Source: Myroides sp. N17-2 (lineage in GTDB: Bacteria; Bacteroidota; Bacteroidia; Flavobacteriales; Flavobacteriaceae). From it: a DNA stretch of 64,000 bases. The notes below the pieces were generated by a model. That model was not told the origin of the DNA. It worked only from the letters and a program-made list of their open reading frames with translations, and did no database searches. The position numbers and the translations under genes are program-made. The stretch lies in the NCBI RefSeq assembly GCF_002286775.1, contig NZ_NSGJ01000004.1, positions 1 through 64,000 on the forward strand, read 5' to 3'. Positions 1 to 9,062 of the stretch are shown here, in pieces (the stretch's first letter is position 1; each line of letters begins with the position of its first letter).

Positions 1-164
1 TTCAAACTTCTAACTAGAAGTAGATATCACTAAAGTATATAAAAATAAAAAAGCTCTCCTGCACTAGGAAAGCTTTTCATTGGTCTAACTACTAAACCTT
101 TAGTGCTTGCGCACTTAACAACACAACTACTTTTAGATCCTCTAATCGATGAACTTTTAGAGGC

Positions 165-195
165 CAAAAAAAACCTCCCAACTACATGAGAGGTT
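165..195 (-). terminator. Terminator of first tRNA-Asp
   Basis: On the minus strand AACCTC (195-190) can pair with GAGGTT (177-172), and a run of eight T follows. It begins about 10 nt past the tRNA 3' end. Confidence 0.75.
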
Positions 196-205
196 CTCTT
201 CTTAT

Positions 206-282
206 TGGCGGTCTGGACGGGACTCGAACCCGCGACCCCATGCGTGACAGGCATGTATTCTAACCAACTGAACTACCAAACC
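206..282 (-). tRNA. tRNA-Asp (GUC), CCA encoded
   Basis: The minus strand folds as a cloverleaf. The acceptor stem is GGTTTGG/CCAGACC, the anticodon loop CTGTCAC gives anticodon GTC, the T arm has GGTTCGAGTCC, and the discriminator is G. The 3' CCA is encoded in the DNA (208-206). The mature part (282-209) is identical to the two neighbouring copies. It should decode GAC and GAU codons. Confidence 0.97.
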
Positions 283-455
283 AATAATATCTTTTCTGTA
301 TTGCGTTTATTAGTTAAAACCATCAATCTTGACAATTTTTTAAAAAAAGCTCTCCCGCACTAGGAAAGCTTTTCATTGGTCTAACTACTAAACCTTTAGT
401 GCTTTCGCACTTAACAACACAACTACTTTCAGCCACTCTATACGAAATTTAGAGG

Positions 456-488
456 GCAAAAAAAGCCATCCCACGTTGTGAGAGGCTT
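456..488 (-). terminator. Terminator of second tRNA-Asp
   Basis: On the minus strand AAGCC (488-484) pairs with GGCTT (467-463). Inner pairing of CTCAC/GTGGG type extends the stem, and seven T follow. The position relative to the tRNA matches the first copy, but the stem sequence differs, as expected for compensating drift. Confidence 0.75.
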
Positions 489-496
489 CTTTTAAC

Positions 497-573
497 TGGC
501 GGTCTGGACGGGACTCGAACCCGCGACCCCATGCGTGACAGGCATGTATTCTAACCAACTGAACTACCAAACC
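497..573 (-). tRNA. tRNA-Asp (GUC), CCA encoded
   Basis: Second identical copy: same acceptor stem, GTC anticodon and T arm, and again an encoded CCA end (499-497). It is the tRNA of the second tandem unit. Confidence 0.97.
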
Positions 574-679
574 AGTATTTTATTCTTAAAGCATTAATTC
601 TTTAACGGCGACAAAGGTAACTCTTTTTTCTAAACTTCCAAACTTTTATTAAAGTTTTTTATTTTATTAAAGAGTGGAT

Positions 680-708
680 AAAAAAGCGTCTCTTTTAACG
701 GAGACGCT
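680..708 (-). terminator. Terminator of third tRNA-Asp
   Basis: Perfect 8-bp stem AGCGTCTC (minus strand, 708-701) with GAGACGCT (692-685), an 8-nt loop, then five T. It is unrelated in sequence to the terminators of the first two copies. Confidence 0.85.
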
Positions 709-722
709 ACTCTCTCCTTTTG

Positions 723-796
723 CGGTCTGGACGGGACTCGAACCCGCGACCCCATGCGTGACAGGCATGTATTCTAACCAACTGAACTACCAAACC
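723..796 (-). tRNA. tRNA-Asp (GUC), CCA not encoded
   Basis: The mature sequence is identical to the two upstream copies (anticodon GTC). The DNA after the discriminator reads CAA rather than CCA, so this transcript would need CCA-adding enzyme to complete its 3' end. The flanking sequence does not match the duplicated unit, which suggests this is the older or independent copy. Confidence 0.96.
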
Positions 797-865
797 TTCG
801 TCATTACTGCTTTAATGCGATGCAAATATACAACCATTTTCTACAGTACCAAATCCGCACAATAA

Positions 866-1206
866 AAAAAACAATCTTTTTCTAGCCAATTCCTTTACTA
901 AACTAAAAATCAACCATCTAAAAAGTGATTTATTTTCAATTATTTTTCCACCCTAATCACACAAGCACGCTTTTCACTCAAAAAACTCCTTGATTCCCCA
1001 AAAACCAACTCTCCCAAAAAGCCATTTCACTAGCAAAATCGGCACTTACACGTATTTTATATTGCAAAACACATCTTCAAATATTGTAAATAAGCTATAA
1101 CTCCCCTTCGAATTTCATTATTGCCGGATACTTCTACATACTAACTCAACTTTTTTTATTGCATATCTCTTCTAATAATTAGATATTTAACTAAATATTG
1201 CAAACA
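866..1206. other. AT-rich intergenic stretch
   Basis: About 340 bases between the tRNA-Asp cluster and the next gene. I see no open frame worth calling, no clear TAnnTTTG box and no repeat here. It probably holds the promoters of the tRNA (minus) and of the gene starting at 1207 (plus), which I cannot place. Confidence 0.5.
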
Positions 1207-2628
1207 ATGAATAAAGGACTTTGGAAGAAAGTAGAGGAGTACCAATTAGATAAATGGACTGACGAATATGGTTTTATACTCCGAATAGCAAAAGAAAATA
1301 AGTGGACCAAAAACTTCACCACGCAAGCTATATTAGAATATAAGAAGTTTATGTACCTCGCTGCAACCTCTGATAAGATGGTATCGCCTTCTGATATCGT
1401 TGATATCGTTTGGCATGAACATTTAGTCTTTACTAAGTCATATAGAAAATTTTGCCTTATACTTGGCAAAACCATAGAGCATATCCCTTCAACACATAAC
1501 CGTGAAGAATATGATATGTTCAAGCAAGCCAAAGAACATACTACACTAATATATAACCAAGTCTTCGGTGAACAACCTAAAGAGATATGGGAATACCAAT
1601 CTATGTATGACAGTTTACACTTGCCCAAAACCAAATATAAAATGAGTACTAAACTACTTATAGGAATATTTGTAAGTCTAGCTGCCATCCCCTTGCTTCA
1701 TTATCCCTTAACCCTTATATATAGTAATATTAGTAGTAGTGCATTCCTATTCGGACTAACGGTCATATTTATTGGCGTTATTGCATTCTTAAATGAATAC
1801 AATAAAAGTGTACTACATGACATAATTAGAAACAGTAGCGAGAACAGCTTTATCCATAACCTTCATCCTTATGAGATGATGTACTTAAAAAACAAGAATG
1901 TAAAAGATGGTATCATCGGTACTTTTAATGAACTTATAGAACAACATAATATCAAGACAGGACCTAACTATACACTAGAGCTGATCCAAGATACCTATAT
2001 AAAAAACCGAGAACAAGCTTATATCTTACGCAAGTTAAAACAATTCAAAACAAGAAAATTCACAGAGCTAATACCAAAACTTATAGGTAGACCACTCTTT
2101 ACTAACCAAGTAACTACTATCCAAGGCATAAATAAATACATCAACAGGTCTGCTAAGTTTAACAAGCTCTTTATAACGAACTACGCCATCCTATTAAGCA
2201 TAGTATTCTTTGCTTTTATGCGTATAATCATTGGAAGTGAACGTCATAAGCCTGTTTTATTCATCACTATATTAACCTTAGTCATCGTCATTAGCTCACT
2301 ATTTTTCTTACAGAGACTAGCATCAGAAGGTATCCATAAGGCCATAACCAAATATTACACAAAGCGAGTTAAATTCTCTAAACTGAAAGAAGACAACTGG
2401 CAGTGGTCTTACTTTCTGACAGGCAATGCAGCTTTAGGAGCATCACTCACTACGATGGTGATATTAGCTAACGCTCCAATCCCACACATATCATCTAACT
2501 CAAACAATAGTAGCAATAGCTGTAGTAGTGATGGTAGTAGTTCTAATAGTAGCTGTGGAAGCTCTAACAGCAGTTCTTGCGGTAGCTCATGTGGTGGCGG
2601 AGGATGCGGAGGTTGTGGTGGAGACTAA
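1207..2628 (+). CDS. Glycine-rich domain (GRDP)-like membrane protein
   Basis: 473 aa counted from ATG 1207; a TTG three codons upstream is possible but less likely. The N-terminal ~130 residues contain an IVWHEHL...TKSYRKFC segment. This resembles the conserved core of glycine-rich-domain (DUF1399-type) proteins, whose function is unknown. Five hydrophobic stretches follow (roughly residues 152-175, 178-200, 325-345, 350-372 and 410-425), indicating an integral membrane protein. The last ~45 residues are almost only Ser, Asn, Gly and Cys, ending in GGGGCGGCGGD. Such Gly/Cys tails are also seen in TIGR04222-type membrane proteins. Stands alone between the tRNA cluster and trxA. Function unknown; a metal-binding or surface tail is only a guess. 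Confidence 0.7.
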   Translation: MNKGLWKKVEEYQLDKWTDEYGFILRIAKENKWTKNFTTQAILEYKKFMYLAATSDKMVSPSDIVDIVWHEHLVFTKSYRKFCLILGKTIEHIPSTHNREEYDMFKQAKEHTTLIYNQVFGEQPKEIWEYQSMYDSLHLPKTKYKMSTKLLIGIFVSLAAIPLLHYPLTLIYSNISSSAFLFGLTVIFIGVIAFLNEYNKSVLHDIIRNSSENSFIHNLHPYEMMYLKNKNVKDGIIGTFNELIEQHNIKTGPNYTLELIQDTYIKNREQAYILRKLKQFKTRKFTELIPKLIGRPLFTNQVTTIQGINKYINRSAKFNKLFITNYAILLSIVFFAFMRIIIGSERHKPVLFITILTLVIVISSLFFLQRLASEGIHKAITKYYTKRVKFSKLKEDNWQWSYFLTGNAALGASLTTMVILANAPIPHISSNSNNSSNSCSSDGSSSNSSCGSSNSSSCGSSCGGGGCGGCGGD

Positions 2629-2701
2629 ATAATTAGGAATTATAAATCTATTCTACCTATATCCACAAAGCACTTCCACCCGCTAAAAGAATAACACATT
2701 T

Positions 2702-2748
2702 CCCTAATATCGAAGGCAACTATTCTTAATTGATAATTTCTAATTAAA
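2702..2748. repeat. Intergenic repeat, copy A
   Basis: Contains CCTAATATCGAAGGCAA followed by TTAATTGATAATTTCTAATT. The same two blocks occur in the same order at 7985-8032, and a diverged copy lies at 28357-28425. In all three places the repeat lies just 3' of a minus-strand gene. Probably a dispersed non-coding repeat. Confidence 0.6.
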
Positions 2749-2775
2749 AAGGCTCCCATTACTGAGAGCCTTCAT
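2746..2775 (-). terminator. Terminator of trxA
   Basis: AAGGCTC and GAGCCTT form a 7-bp stem around TCAGTAATGG, with a short T run on the minus-strand side. It lies about 20 bp after the trxA stop. Confidence 0.75.
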
Positions 2776-2793
2776 ATATATTCATTCTTGTGA

Positions 2794-3111
2794 TTACAAT
2801 AGAGCGTCTATTGCCTCAGCATAAGTTTTCTTTGGAGCTACACCTACTTGGCGTCCTACTACTTCACCATCTTTAAAGATTAATACAGTTGGGATATTTC
2901 TTACACCGTATTTAGCAGCGAATTCTTGATTTGCATCAACGTCTACTTTACCAACTACAGCTTTACCATCGTATTCTGCACTTAATTCTTCAACTACTGG
3001 CCCTAACATTTTACAAGGTCCACACCATACTGCCCAAAAGTCAACCACTACTGGTTTGTCTGATTTTAATACTACTTCCTCGAAAGTAGCATCTGTTATT
3101 TCTAATGCCAT
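2794..3111 (-). CDS. trxA: Thioredoxin
   Basis: 105 aa, the normal length of a bacterial thioredoxin. The redox motif W-C-G-P-C is at residues 29-33 within [12 protein letters not shown], and the cis-proline loop is at RNIPT. It is a soluble cytoplasmic dithiol-disulfide reductase, normally kept reduced by thioredoxin reductase and used by ribonucleotide reductase, peroxiredoxins and methionine sulfoxide reductase. It lies 110 bp downstream of dnaE on the same strand, so partial co-transcription is possible, and it has its own terminator. Start is ATG 3111, directly before the conserved N-terminal strand. Confidence 0.97.
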   Translation of the reverse strand: MALEITDATFEEVVLKSDKPVVVDFWAVWCGPCKMLGPVVEELSAEYDGKAVVGKVDVDANQEFAAKYGVRNIPTVLIFKDGEVVGRQVGVAPKKTYAEAIDALL

Positions 3112-3221
3112 TATTCTTTGCTTTTATATTATATCAACAAACTTAGTAAATTTATTATACTTAATGATATAGTACTAATTATTTTTATCTATAAAACCAT
3201 TACCAAAAAGTATCATATCTA

Positions 3222-6200
3222 TTAGTTTAATTTAAAATCAACCTGCAATCCTTCTAATTCTTCTAATAACTCCGCGGTAATATTCACTCTACTACTACGA
3301 CTAGACATCTCTAATCTATTGACAACCTTAAATTCAGGTACATCAACAGCTACCTCTGCTTCTTCATCGAAACTATCTACCGCATTCTCATCATCATCAG
3401 AATCATTCATTCTTATCACAGGCGCAATCAATGTAGGCTCTTTTTGTATACGTTCTATCTCTAATATCTCAAAGTTAACAAAGCTATCTCCCTGATATCT
3501 ATTAAATGCATCTTTAATCAACTCTACACGTCTAGAAGCAATATCCCTCACATTCATAATTACAGTTAACTTCTTCGCAAAACTAGGAATAACCTCGTGT
3601 AGTAACTTCATTTCCATAAACTGTATACGCGGCTCTGTCTTCTCGCCTGTCTCTTTCTTTATCCACCCTTCTTTGACCAAGATCTTAATGAATACAAATG
3701 TATTATTTAACAAGAAATGCCTAAATTTCAGAAACTCTTCATTAAACATTCTAAACTCAAAACTCTCATCATAGCCTTCGACAGTAAACATCGCCCAATC
3801 CTTTCCTTTAGCAGATGTACGGAATTGCACATCGCTAATCATCCCTCCGAACATAACATTACGCCCTGTAAATGGAGCTAAGTTCACTAACTCTTCTACT
3901 CTTACATTACAGAAGTACTTCATCTCAAATCTAAAGTCATCTAGTGGATGTCCTGAAATATAGATCCCTACCACTTCTTTTTCTTTCGCCAACTTTTCCA
4001 TTGTACTCCATTCCTCACAGATTGGTAATAATGGTTCGGCTATCTGCACCTCACTACTCTCTCCGAACAGACTAAACTGAGAAGAATTATCATTTTCCTG
4101 AGACTTTGCCCCAAAGCGAATAGCCTTCTCTAAAAACACTATATTATCACTCGGATCCATATGGAAATATTGAGCTCTATGTGTATTTTTAAAGCAATCA
4201 AATCCTCCAGCTAATGCTAAGTTTTCAAATGCTTTCTTATTCGCTGACCTCAAATCTATGCGTTTAGACAAATCAAATACAGAAGTATATAATCCATCTT
4301 TTCTATTCTCTACGATAGTATTTACAGCACCTTGCCCCACGCCCTTAATAGCTCCCATCCCGAAGCGCAAATCATAGTTGTCATTTACTGTAAACTTATA
4401 GAATGACTCATTCACATCTGGCCCTAATACCTGTAACCCCATTCGCTTACACTCTTCCATAAAGAAAGTCACAGACTTAATATCATTCATATTATTAGAC
4501 AGTACTGCCGCCATATATTCTGCTGGATAATGCGCTTTAAGATAAGCTGTCTGATAGGCTATCCATGCATAACATGTAGAGTGAGACTTGTTAAAAGCAT
4601 AAGAAGCAAATGCCTCCCAGTCTTTCCATATCTTCTCTAACATCGGTTCTGCATGACCTTTCGCCGAAGCTTGCGCTACGAACTGTGGTTTCATCTTATC
4701 TAGTACTTCTTTTTGCTTCTTACCCATCGCTTTACGCAATACATCGGCCTCACCTTTAGTAAATCCAGCCAACTTCTGTGACAGAAGCATTACCTGCTCT
4801 TGATATACTGTAATCCCGTATGTTTCTTTTAAATACTCCTCACAAGCATCTAAGTCATAGACGATAGGTTCCTCACCGTTCTTACGGCGAATAAACGATG
4901 GAATGTACTCTAAAGGCCCTGGACGATATAAGGCATTCATTGCAATCAAATCGGCAAACACAGTAGGTTTTAGCTCTCGCATATATTTCTGCATACCTGC
5001 AGATTCATACTGAAACACCCCTATAGTCTCTCCTCTCTGGAACAATTCATAAGTCTTCACATCATCAATAGGTATCTTGTCAGGATCTATTTCAATTCCT
5101 GTACGATACTTAACTAATTTGATAGTATCTTTAATCAGAGTCAATGTTTTCAACCCTAAAAAGTCCATCTTTAGCAGTCCTGCACTTTCCGCTACTGAGT
5201 TATCAAACTGAGTAACATACAAGTCAGAATCTTTAGCTAACGTCACAGGTACGAACTTCGTAATATCATCTGGAGTAATAATTACCCCACAGGCATGTAT
5301 CCCTGTATTACGCATCGAACCTTCTAATATTTTCGCTTGCTGTATGGTCTCTGCTGCTAGCGAACCATCCTGAGCTAGAGCAATTAATTCTTTTACTTTA
5401 TCAAACTCCTCTGAACGCAACACCGCTTTCACAGCATTCTCATCTTCTGTTAAGAACCTATTTAAGTTCCACTTAGAAGGCATCATACCAGGGATAAGCT
5501 TAGCTATTCTGTCTGCTTCAAACAATGGTAAATCTAGCACCCTAGCTGTATCTCGAATAGCAGACTTAGTCGCCATCTTACCATAAGTAATGATTTGCGC
5601 TACTTGGCTAGATCCATACTTATTGATTACATAATCCATTACTCGTCCTCGCCCCTCATCATCAAAGTCAATATCAATATCGGGCATCGATACACGGTCA
5701 GGATTAAGGAAACGCTCAAAAAGAAGGTCATACTCAATAGGGTCAAGGTTAGTGATCCACAAACAATAAGCTACTGCTGATCCCGCTGCTGATCCACGAC
5801 CTGGTCCTACAGACACACCCATATCTCTAGCTGCGGCAATAAAATCTTGTACAATCAAGAAGTAACCAGGATATCCCGTTTTCTCGATAGTTGCCAACTC
5901 AAAATCTAAACGCTCACGGATCTCATCTGTTATCACTGGATATCTCTTCTCTGCACCTATATAAGTAAGGTGTTTTAAGAAGTTATTCTCTCCTCTCTTT
6001 CCACTTCCATCACCTTCTAAATCTCGTGCATCTTGAAACTCCTCAGGTATGTCAAATTTAGGAAGTAATACATCACGGTGAAGCACGAATGGCTCTACCT
6101 TATCCACTATTTCCTGTATATTATAGATTGCATCTGGCAAGTCTTCGAACAGCTCCTTCATTTCATCAGAAGACTTGAAATAGTACTCCTGATTAGGAAG

Positions 6201-7745
6201 TCCATATCTATACCCTCGACCTCTACCGATAGGAGTTGATTGTTTCTCACCCTCTTTTACACATAACAAAATGTCGTGTGCATTTGCATCTTTTTTATCT
6301 AAATAATAAGCATTATTAGTCGCTATTAATTTCACATTATGTTTACGAGCTAACTCTACTAATGCCTTGTTCACGCGATTTTCATCTTCCTGATTATGTC
6401 GCATTAACTCTACATATAGATCTTCACCGAACTGCTCTTTCCACCATACTAAGGCTTCTTCAGCTTGGCGTTCTCCTACGTTTAATATCTTCCCAGGCAC
6501 TTCTCCATATAAGTTACCTGTCAACATGATAATATCTTCCTTATACTGCTCCACTACTCCCTTATCAATACGAGGTACATAGTAAAATCCATCTGTATAA
6601 GCGATAGATGCCATCTTCGCTAGGTTGTGATACCCAGCTTTATTTTTAGCAAGTAAGACTACTTGATATCCATTATCTTTTTTGGTTTTATCTGTATGGT
6701 TTTCGCAAACAAAGAACTCACACCCAACAATAGGGGTAAGTGTCTGTAATGGCTCTTCACCATTCTCAACACGCTCTTTATTCTTTGCTTCAACTCCTTT
6801 ATTATGATTATTCACAGCCATAACGAAGTGGAATGCCCCCATCATATTACCGTGGTCTGTCATCGCCACAGCAGACATATCACAGTCTCCTGCTTTCTTT
6901 ACTAAATTATTAATCGCTATCGTAGACTGTAAAATAGAGAACTGAGTATGCACATGCAGGTGAGCGAACTTAGCATTATCAAATAGTTCTCTAGCATGGT
7001 CAGATACTTCTACTGAAGCACCACTCTCTTGCTTAGCTAACTTCTTTCTAATCTCTTCAGAAGCTTTCTGTAAGTTAATATGTTTAAGTCCTACTAACTG
7101 AAATGGTTCCGGATTAGCCTCGCGATAACGTTTTACATAGTCTTCATCTTGTTGTAACTCCTTAGCAGAAAACGTACCATGCTTAATCAACTCTAAGAAA
7201 CAACGTGTCGTCGCTTCCACATCGGCAGTAGCATTATGCGCCTCTCCGAATGGCACGCCAAATAAGAATGTATGTAACTCAGTAAGCGTAGGAAGTTTAA
7301 ATCGTCCTCCTCTACCTCCAGGTAGCTTAAGCATCTCTGCTGTCACCTCTGTACAGGTGTCTAGTACCGGAAGTTGAGCCATAATACTATCCACTCCCTT
7401 ACGATAAAACTCACACCCCATAATATTCAAGTCAAAACCAAGGTTCTGACCTACGATGAATTTCGTCTTAGACAGTGCAATGTTGAATTGTGCTAAAGCC
7501 ACTTCTAACGCCACACCTTGCTGCTCCGCTAACTCAGTAGAAATACCGTGTATACGTTCAGCATCATAGGGAATATTATATCCTTCAGGCTTGATCAAAT
7601 AATCCTGATGCTCTATCAAGTTCCCATACTCATCGTGTAACTGCCATGCGATCTGTACACATCGAGGCCAGTTATCAGTATCAGTAATAGGTGCTTGCCA
7701 ACTTTTAGGAAGTCCCGTTGTTTCGGTATCAAAAATTAAATACAT
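3222..7745 (-). CDS. dnaE: DNA polymerase III alpha subunit with N-terminal proofreading exonuclease
   Basis: 1507 aa. Residues 1-~190 form a DnaQ-type 3'-5' exonuclease (DTETTG at 6-11; HNATADVEAT carries the ExoIII His/Asp). After a linker, the PHP domain begins near residue 260 (HLHVHTQFSI). The polymerase core has GPGRGSAAGS (~648) and PDIDIDF (~688), which carries the catalytic aspartates. The C-terminal third holds the HhH and OB-fold parts. The usual DnaE is about 1160 aa, and the extra length is mostly the fused exonuclease, a known arrangement in flavobacteria. It replicates the chromosome and proofreads in cis. Start ATG 7745 sits right before the exonuclease motif. Confidence 0.96.
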   Translation of the reverse strand: MYLIFDTETTGLPKSWQAPITDTDNWPRCVQIAWQLHDEYGNLIEHQDYLIKPEGYNIPYDAERIHGISTELAEQQGVALEVALAQFNIALSKTKFIVGQNLGFDLNIMGCEFYRKGVDSIMAQLPVLDTCTEVTAEMLKLPGGRGGRFKLPTLTELHTFLFGVPFGEAHNATADVEATTRCFLELIKHGTFSAKELQQDEDYVKRYREANPEPFQLVGLKHINLQKASEEIRKKLAKQESGASVEVSDHARELFDNAKFAHLHVHTQFSILQSTIAINNLVKKAGDCDMSAVAMTDHGNMMGAFHFVMAVNNHNKGVEAKNKERVENGEEPLQTLTPIVGCEFFVCENHTDKTKKDNGYQVVLLAKNKAGYHNLAKMASIAYTDGFYYVPRIDKGVVEQYKEDIIMLTGNLYGEVPGKILNVGERQAEEALVWWKEQFGEDLYVELMRHNQEDENRVNKALVELARKHNVKLIATNNAYYLDKKDANAHDILLCVKEGEKQSTPIGRGRGYRYGLPNQEYYFKSSDEMKELFEDLPDAIYNIQEIVDKVEPFVLHRDVLLPKFDIPEEFQDARDLEGDGSGKRGENNFLKHLTYIGAEKRYPVITDEIRERLDFELATIEKTGYPGYFLIVQDFIAAARDMGVSVGPGRGSAAGSAVAYCLWITNLDPIEYDLLFERFLNPDRVSMPDIDIDFDDEGRGRVMDYVINKYGSSQVAQIITYGKMATKSAIRDTARVLDLPLFEADRIAKLIPGMMPSKWNLNRFLTEDENAVKAVLRSEEFDKVKELIALAQDGSLAAETIQQAKILEGSMRNTGIHACGVIITPDDITKFVPVTLAKDSDLYVTQFDNSVAESAGLLKMDFLGLKTLTLIKDTIKLVKYRTGIEIDPDKIPIDDVKTYELFQRGETIGVFQYESAGMQKYMRELKPTVFADLIAMNALYRPGPLEYIPSFIRRKNGEEPIVYDLDACEEYLKETYGITVYQEQVMLLSQKLAGFTKGEADVLRKAMGKKQKEVLDKMKPQFVAQASAKGHAEPMLEKIWKDWEAFASYAFNKSHSTCYAWIAYQTAYLKAHYPAEYMAAVLSNNMNDIKSVTFFMEECKRMGLQVLGPDVNESFYKFTVNDNYDLRFGMGAIKGVGQGAVNTIVENRKDGLYTSVFDLSKRIDLRSANKKAFENLALAGGFDCFKNTHRAQYFHMDPSDNIVFLEKAIRFGAKSQENDNSSQFSLFGESSEVQIAEPLLPICEEWSTMEKLAKEKEVVGIYISGHPLDDFRFEMKYFCNVRVEELVNLAPFTGRNVMFGGMISDVQFRTSAKGKDWAMFTVEGYDESFEFRMFNEEFLKFRHFLLNNTFVFIKILVKEGWIKKETGEKTEPRIQFMEMKLLHEVIPSFAKKLTVIMNVRDIASRRVELIKDAFNRYQGDSFVNFEILEIERIQKEPTLIAPVIRMNDSDDDENAVDSFDEEAEVAVDVPEFKVVNRLEMSSRSSRVNITAELLEELEGLQVDFKLN

Positions 7746-7901
7746 GCTTGATTATATGAATGTTAACCTAAATAAAGGTAGAATAGTCTAAAACACAAAG
7801 TTACAAAACTTTTGTGGTTCTGTGATTTTGTTCTTCTGTGAAGTTGTGATGTAGTGAAGTTGTTGTTGGCTTGTTGTGATATCACTGTTTTATTTTGTGA
7901 A
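7746..7901. other. GT-rich low-complexity spacer
   Basis: Positions 7805-7900 are built from recurring TGTGA/GTTGTG words on the plus strand. No credible gene is present: the one minus-strand open frame across it runs through a repeat and resembles nothing. It probably contains the dnaE promoter near 7775-7800; a TACCTTTA box can be read on the minus strand. Confidence 0.45.
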
Positions 7902-7932
7902 TAAAAAAAGACCACCCTTAAAGAGTAGCCTT
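7902..7932 (-). terminator. Terminator downstream of the lipoprotein gene
   Basis: On the minus strand GGCTAC (7930-7925) pairs with GTGGTC (7915-7910), with two G-U pairs, and seven T follow. It lies about 100 bp past the stop of the gene ending at 8033, with repeat copy B between. Confidence 0.55.
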
Positions 7933-7959
7933 CATATATCTTTTCCTTCAAACATAGAC

Positions 7960-8032
7960 AGCTGTCACAGACTTGCAATCTCTGACCTAATGCCGAAGGC
8001 AAACAATTCGTAATTGATAATTCCTAATTAAA
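7960..8032. repeat. REP-like intergenic repeat, copy B
   Basis: Contains a palindrome at 7964-7985 (GTCACAGA...TCTCTGAC around TTGCAA), then CCTAATGCCGAAGGCAA and TAATTGATAATTCCTAATT. The second part matches copy A (2702-2748). The palindrome resembles the one at 19976-19998. It abuts the stop codon of the minus-strand lipoprotein gene. Confidence 0.65.
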
Positions 8033-8683
8033 TTATTTCCCTGCACTTACAGACATTCTGTAAATCATACCATCTTGGAACGATTTTACATCTGTTAAAT
8101 CATTGTAATGATCTTTTTGCTTCTGACTAAGTTTATCAAAACCCTCCGGTTTCTCTTTTCTCATATTAGCATTAAAGCTAGCTGTTATTGTACCAGGTAC
8201 TTGCTTTTCATCAGGAGCATAACTAAATAGCCCTGCATTGCCCACTACTTTCTCATCAGTATGTGTTTTATAGATAGCAATAAGTGTTTTGGTATTCTTA
8301 TTGTCATAAACTCTATAAGTAGCAAAAGCCACTTCTTTATCATTTTCAGCAGTTGTAGCTTGCACTACATCACCGAAATCAAAACTTCTCTTTTCTTGAT
8401 TTTCAAACAAAGTATAAGGAACTCTTATTGAAAACAATGTAGTATCAGTCTCAGCTTTAAGATAGAATACATTTTCATTTGCTACTTTTAGTTCACTAAA
8501 TTGTGGTCTCCAAGTTTCAAACTTCATAGAATTAATCTCCTTGCCTTCATTTCCTTGTTTAGCTTTAAACAAGTCATTGTTGACCATAGCGATAATACTA
8601 GGATCACCATTCTTCGTCTCATTCTCACAAGCGATGAATCCCAACCCTAAAATCAATAAAAATACACCTATTATCTTTCTCAT
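8033..8683 (-). CDS. Predicted lipoprotein, DUF6252-like
   Basis: 216 aa. An N-terminal hydrophobic segment ends in the lipobox LGFIAC (Cys19), so it is probably a lipoprotein. The mature part starts with ENETKNGDPSIIAMVNNDLFKAKQ and looks like an all-beta domain with no visible catalytic motif. The pattern of a conserved N-D-x-F-x-A block after the lipobox is reminiscent of flavobacterial DUF6252 proteins; I am not certain. Monocistronic, with its own -7 box at 8718-8725 and a terminator past a REP-like repeat. Function unknown. Confidence 0.7.
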   Translation of the reverse strand: MRKIIGVFLLILGLGFIACENETKNGDPSIIAMVNNDLFKAKQGNEGKEINSMKFETWRPQFSELKVANENVFYLKAETDTTLFSIRVPYTLFENQEKRSFDFGDVVQATTAENDKEVAFATYRVYDNKNTKTLIAIYKTHTDEKVVGNAGLFSYAPDEKQVPGTITASFNANMRKEKPEGFDKLSQKQKDHYNDLTDVKSFQDGMIYRMSVSAGK

Positions 8684-8717
8684 ATTTCTTAACTATCTTC
8701 TTTAATAACAGCGAATA

Positions 8718-8725
8718 CAAAAATA
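8718..8725 (-). promoter_or_regulatory. -7 box TATTTTTG for the lipoprotein gene
   Basis: Matches the TAnnTTTG consensus on the minus strand, about 35 nt upstream of the ATG at 8683. Confidence 0.55.
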
Positions 8726-8889
8726 TAGTATTTTACTCACACAAAAAAGCTTTATTTTAATATAATATTAACTTTTAATAATTACTGAGTAACTTAGAAG
8801 TTAATATACCCTACTTAACAGACTAAGTAGTATCCAAAAATAAGCATGTATCTACTTTATCCCTTTCTATACCTCCCAACTTAAATTCG

Positions 8890-8897
8890 TATCTTTG
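8890..8897 (+). promoter_or_regulatory. Orphan -7 box TATCTTTG
   Basis: Exact TAnnTTTG match with no downstream gene for almost 800 bp. It could be a chance match or the start of an unannotated small RNA. Confidence 0.35.
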
Positions 8898-9062
8898 CAG
8901 CTCTACATTTTATTTCTATTTCACTAGAAATCAATGATTCTATCTCACAAGGATTAAACCTCTTTTACCCTTTTCCTATCCAAAACCACTCTATTAATAG
9001 CCTCTTTTAAAGATGTTCCTATCTCCGTTCATATAAATGTATACTGACAGCATAATAAGTCT

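Larger units (their letters stand above)
45..573. repeat. Tandem duplication of a tRNA-Asp unit (about 290 bp)
   Basis: The stretch 45-282 is repeated at 341-573. Each copy has, in the same order, an AAAGCT...AGCTTT hairpin, a nearly identical block of about 80 bp (51-130 against 347-426), a terminator and an identical tRNA-Asp. The blocks are offset by 296 bp at the far end and 291 bp in the tRNA, so small indels have accumulated. The sequences upstream of the tRNAs (promoter side) have diverged. Seen directly; the duplication is inferred from co-linearity. Confidence 0.85.

Noticed and set aside
674..865. Plus-strand open frame across the third tRNA-Asp
   Set aside because: It is antisense to a tRNA gene and its sequence is explained by the tRNA; the same kind of shadow occurs on the other tRNA copies (30-254, 388-570).
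1191..1688. 165-codon minus-strand frame
   Set aside because: Entirely antisense to the N-terminal half of the membrane protein at 1207-2628, which has recognisable domain features.
7763..8002. 79-codon minus-strand frame after dnaE
   Set aside because: It runs through a REP-like repeat, a terminator hairpin and GT-rich low-complexity sequence, has no promoter and resembles no protein.
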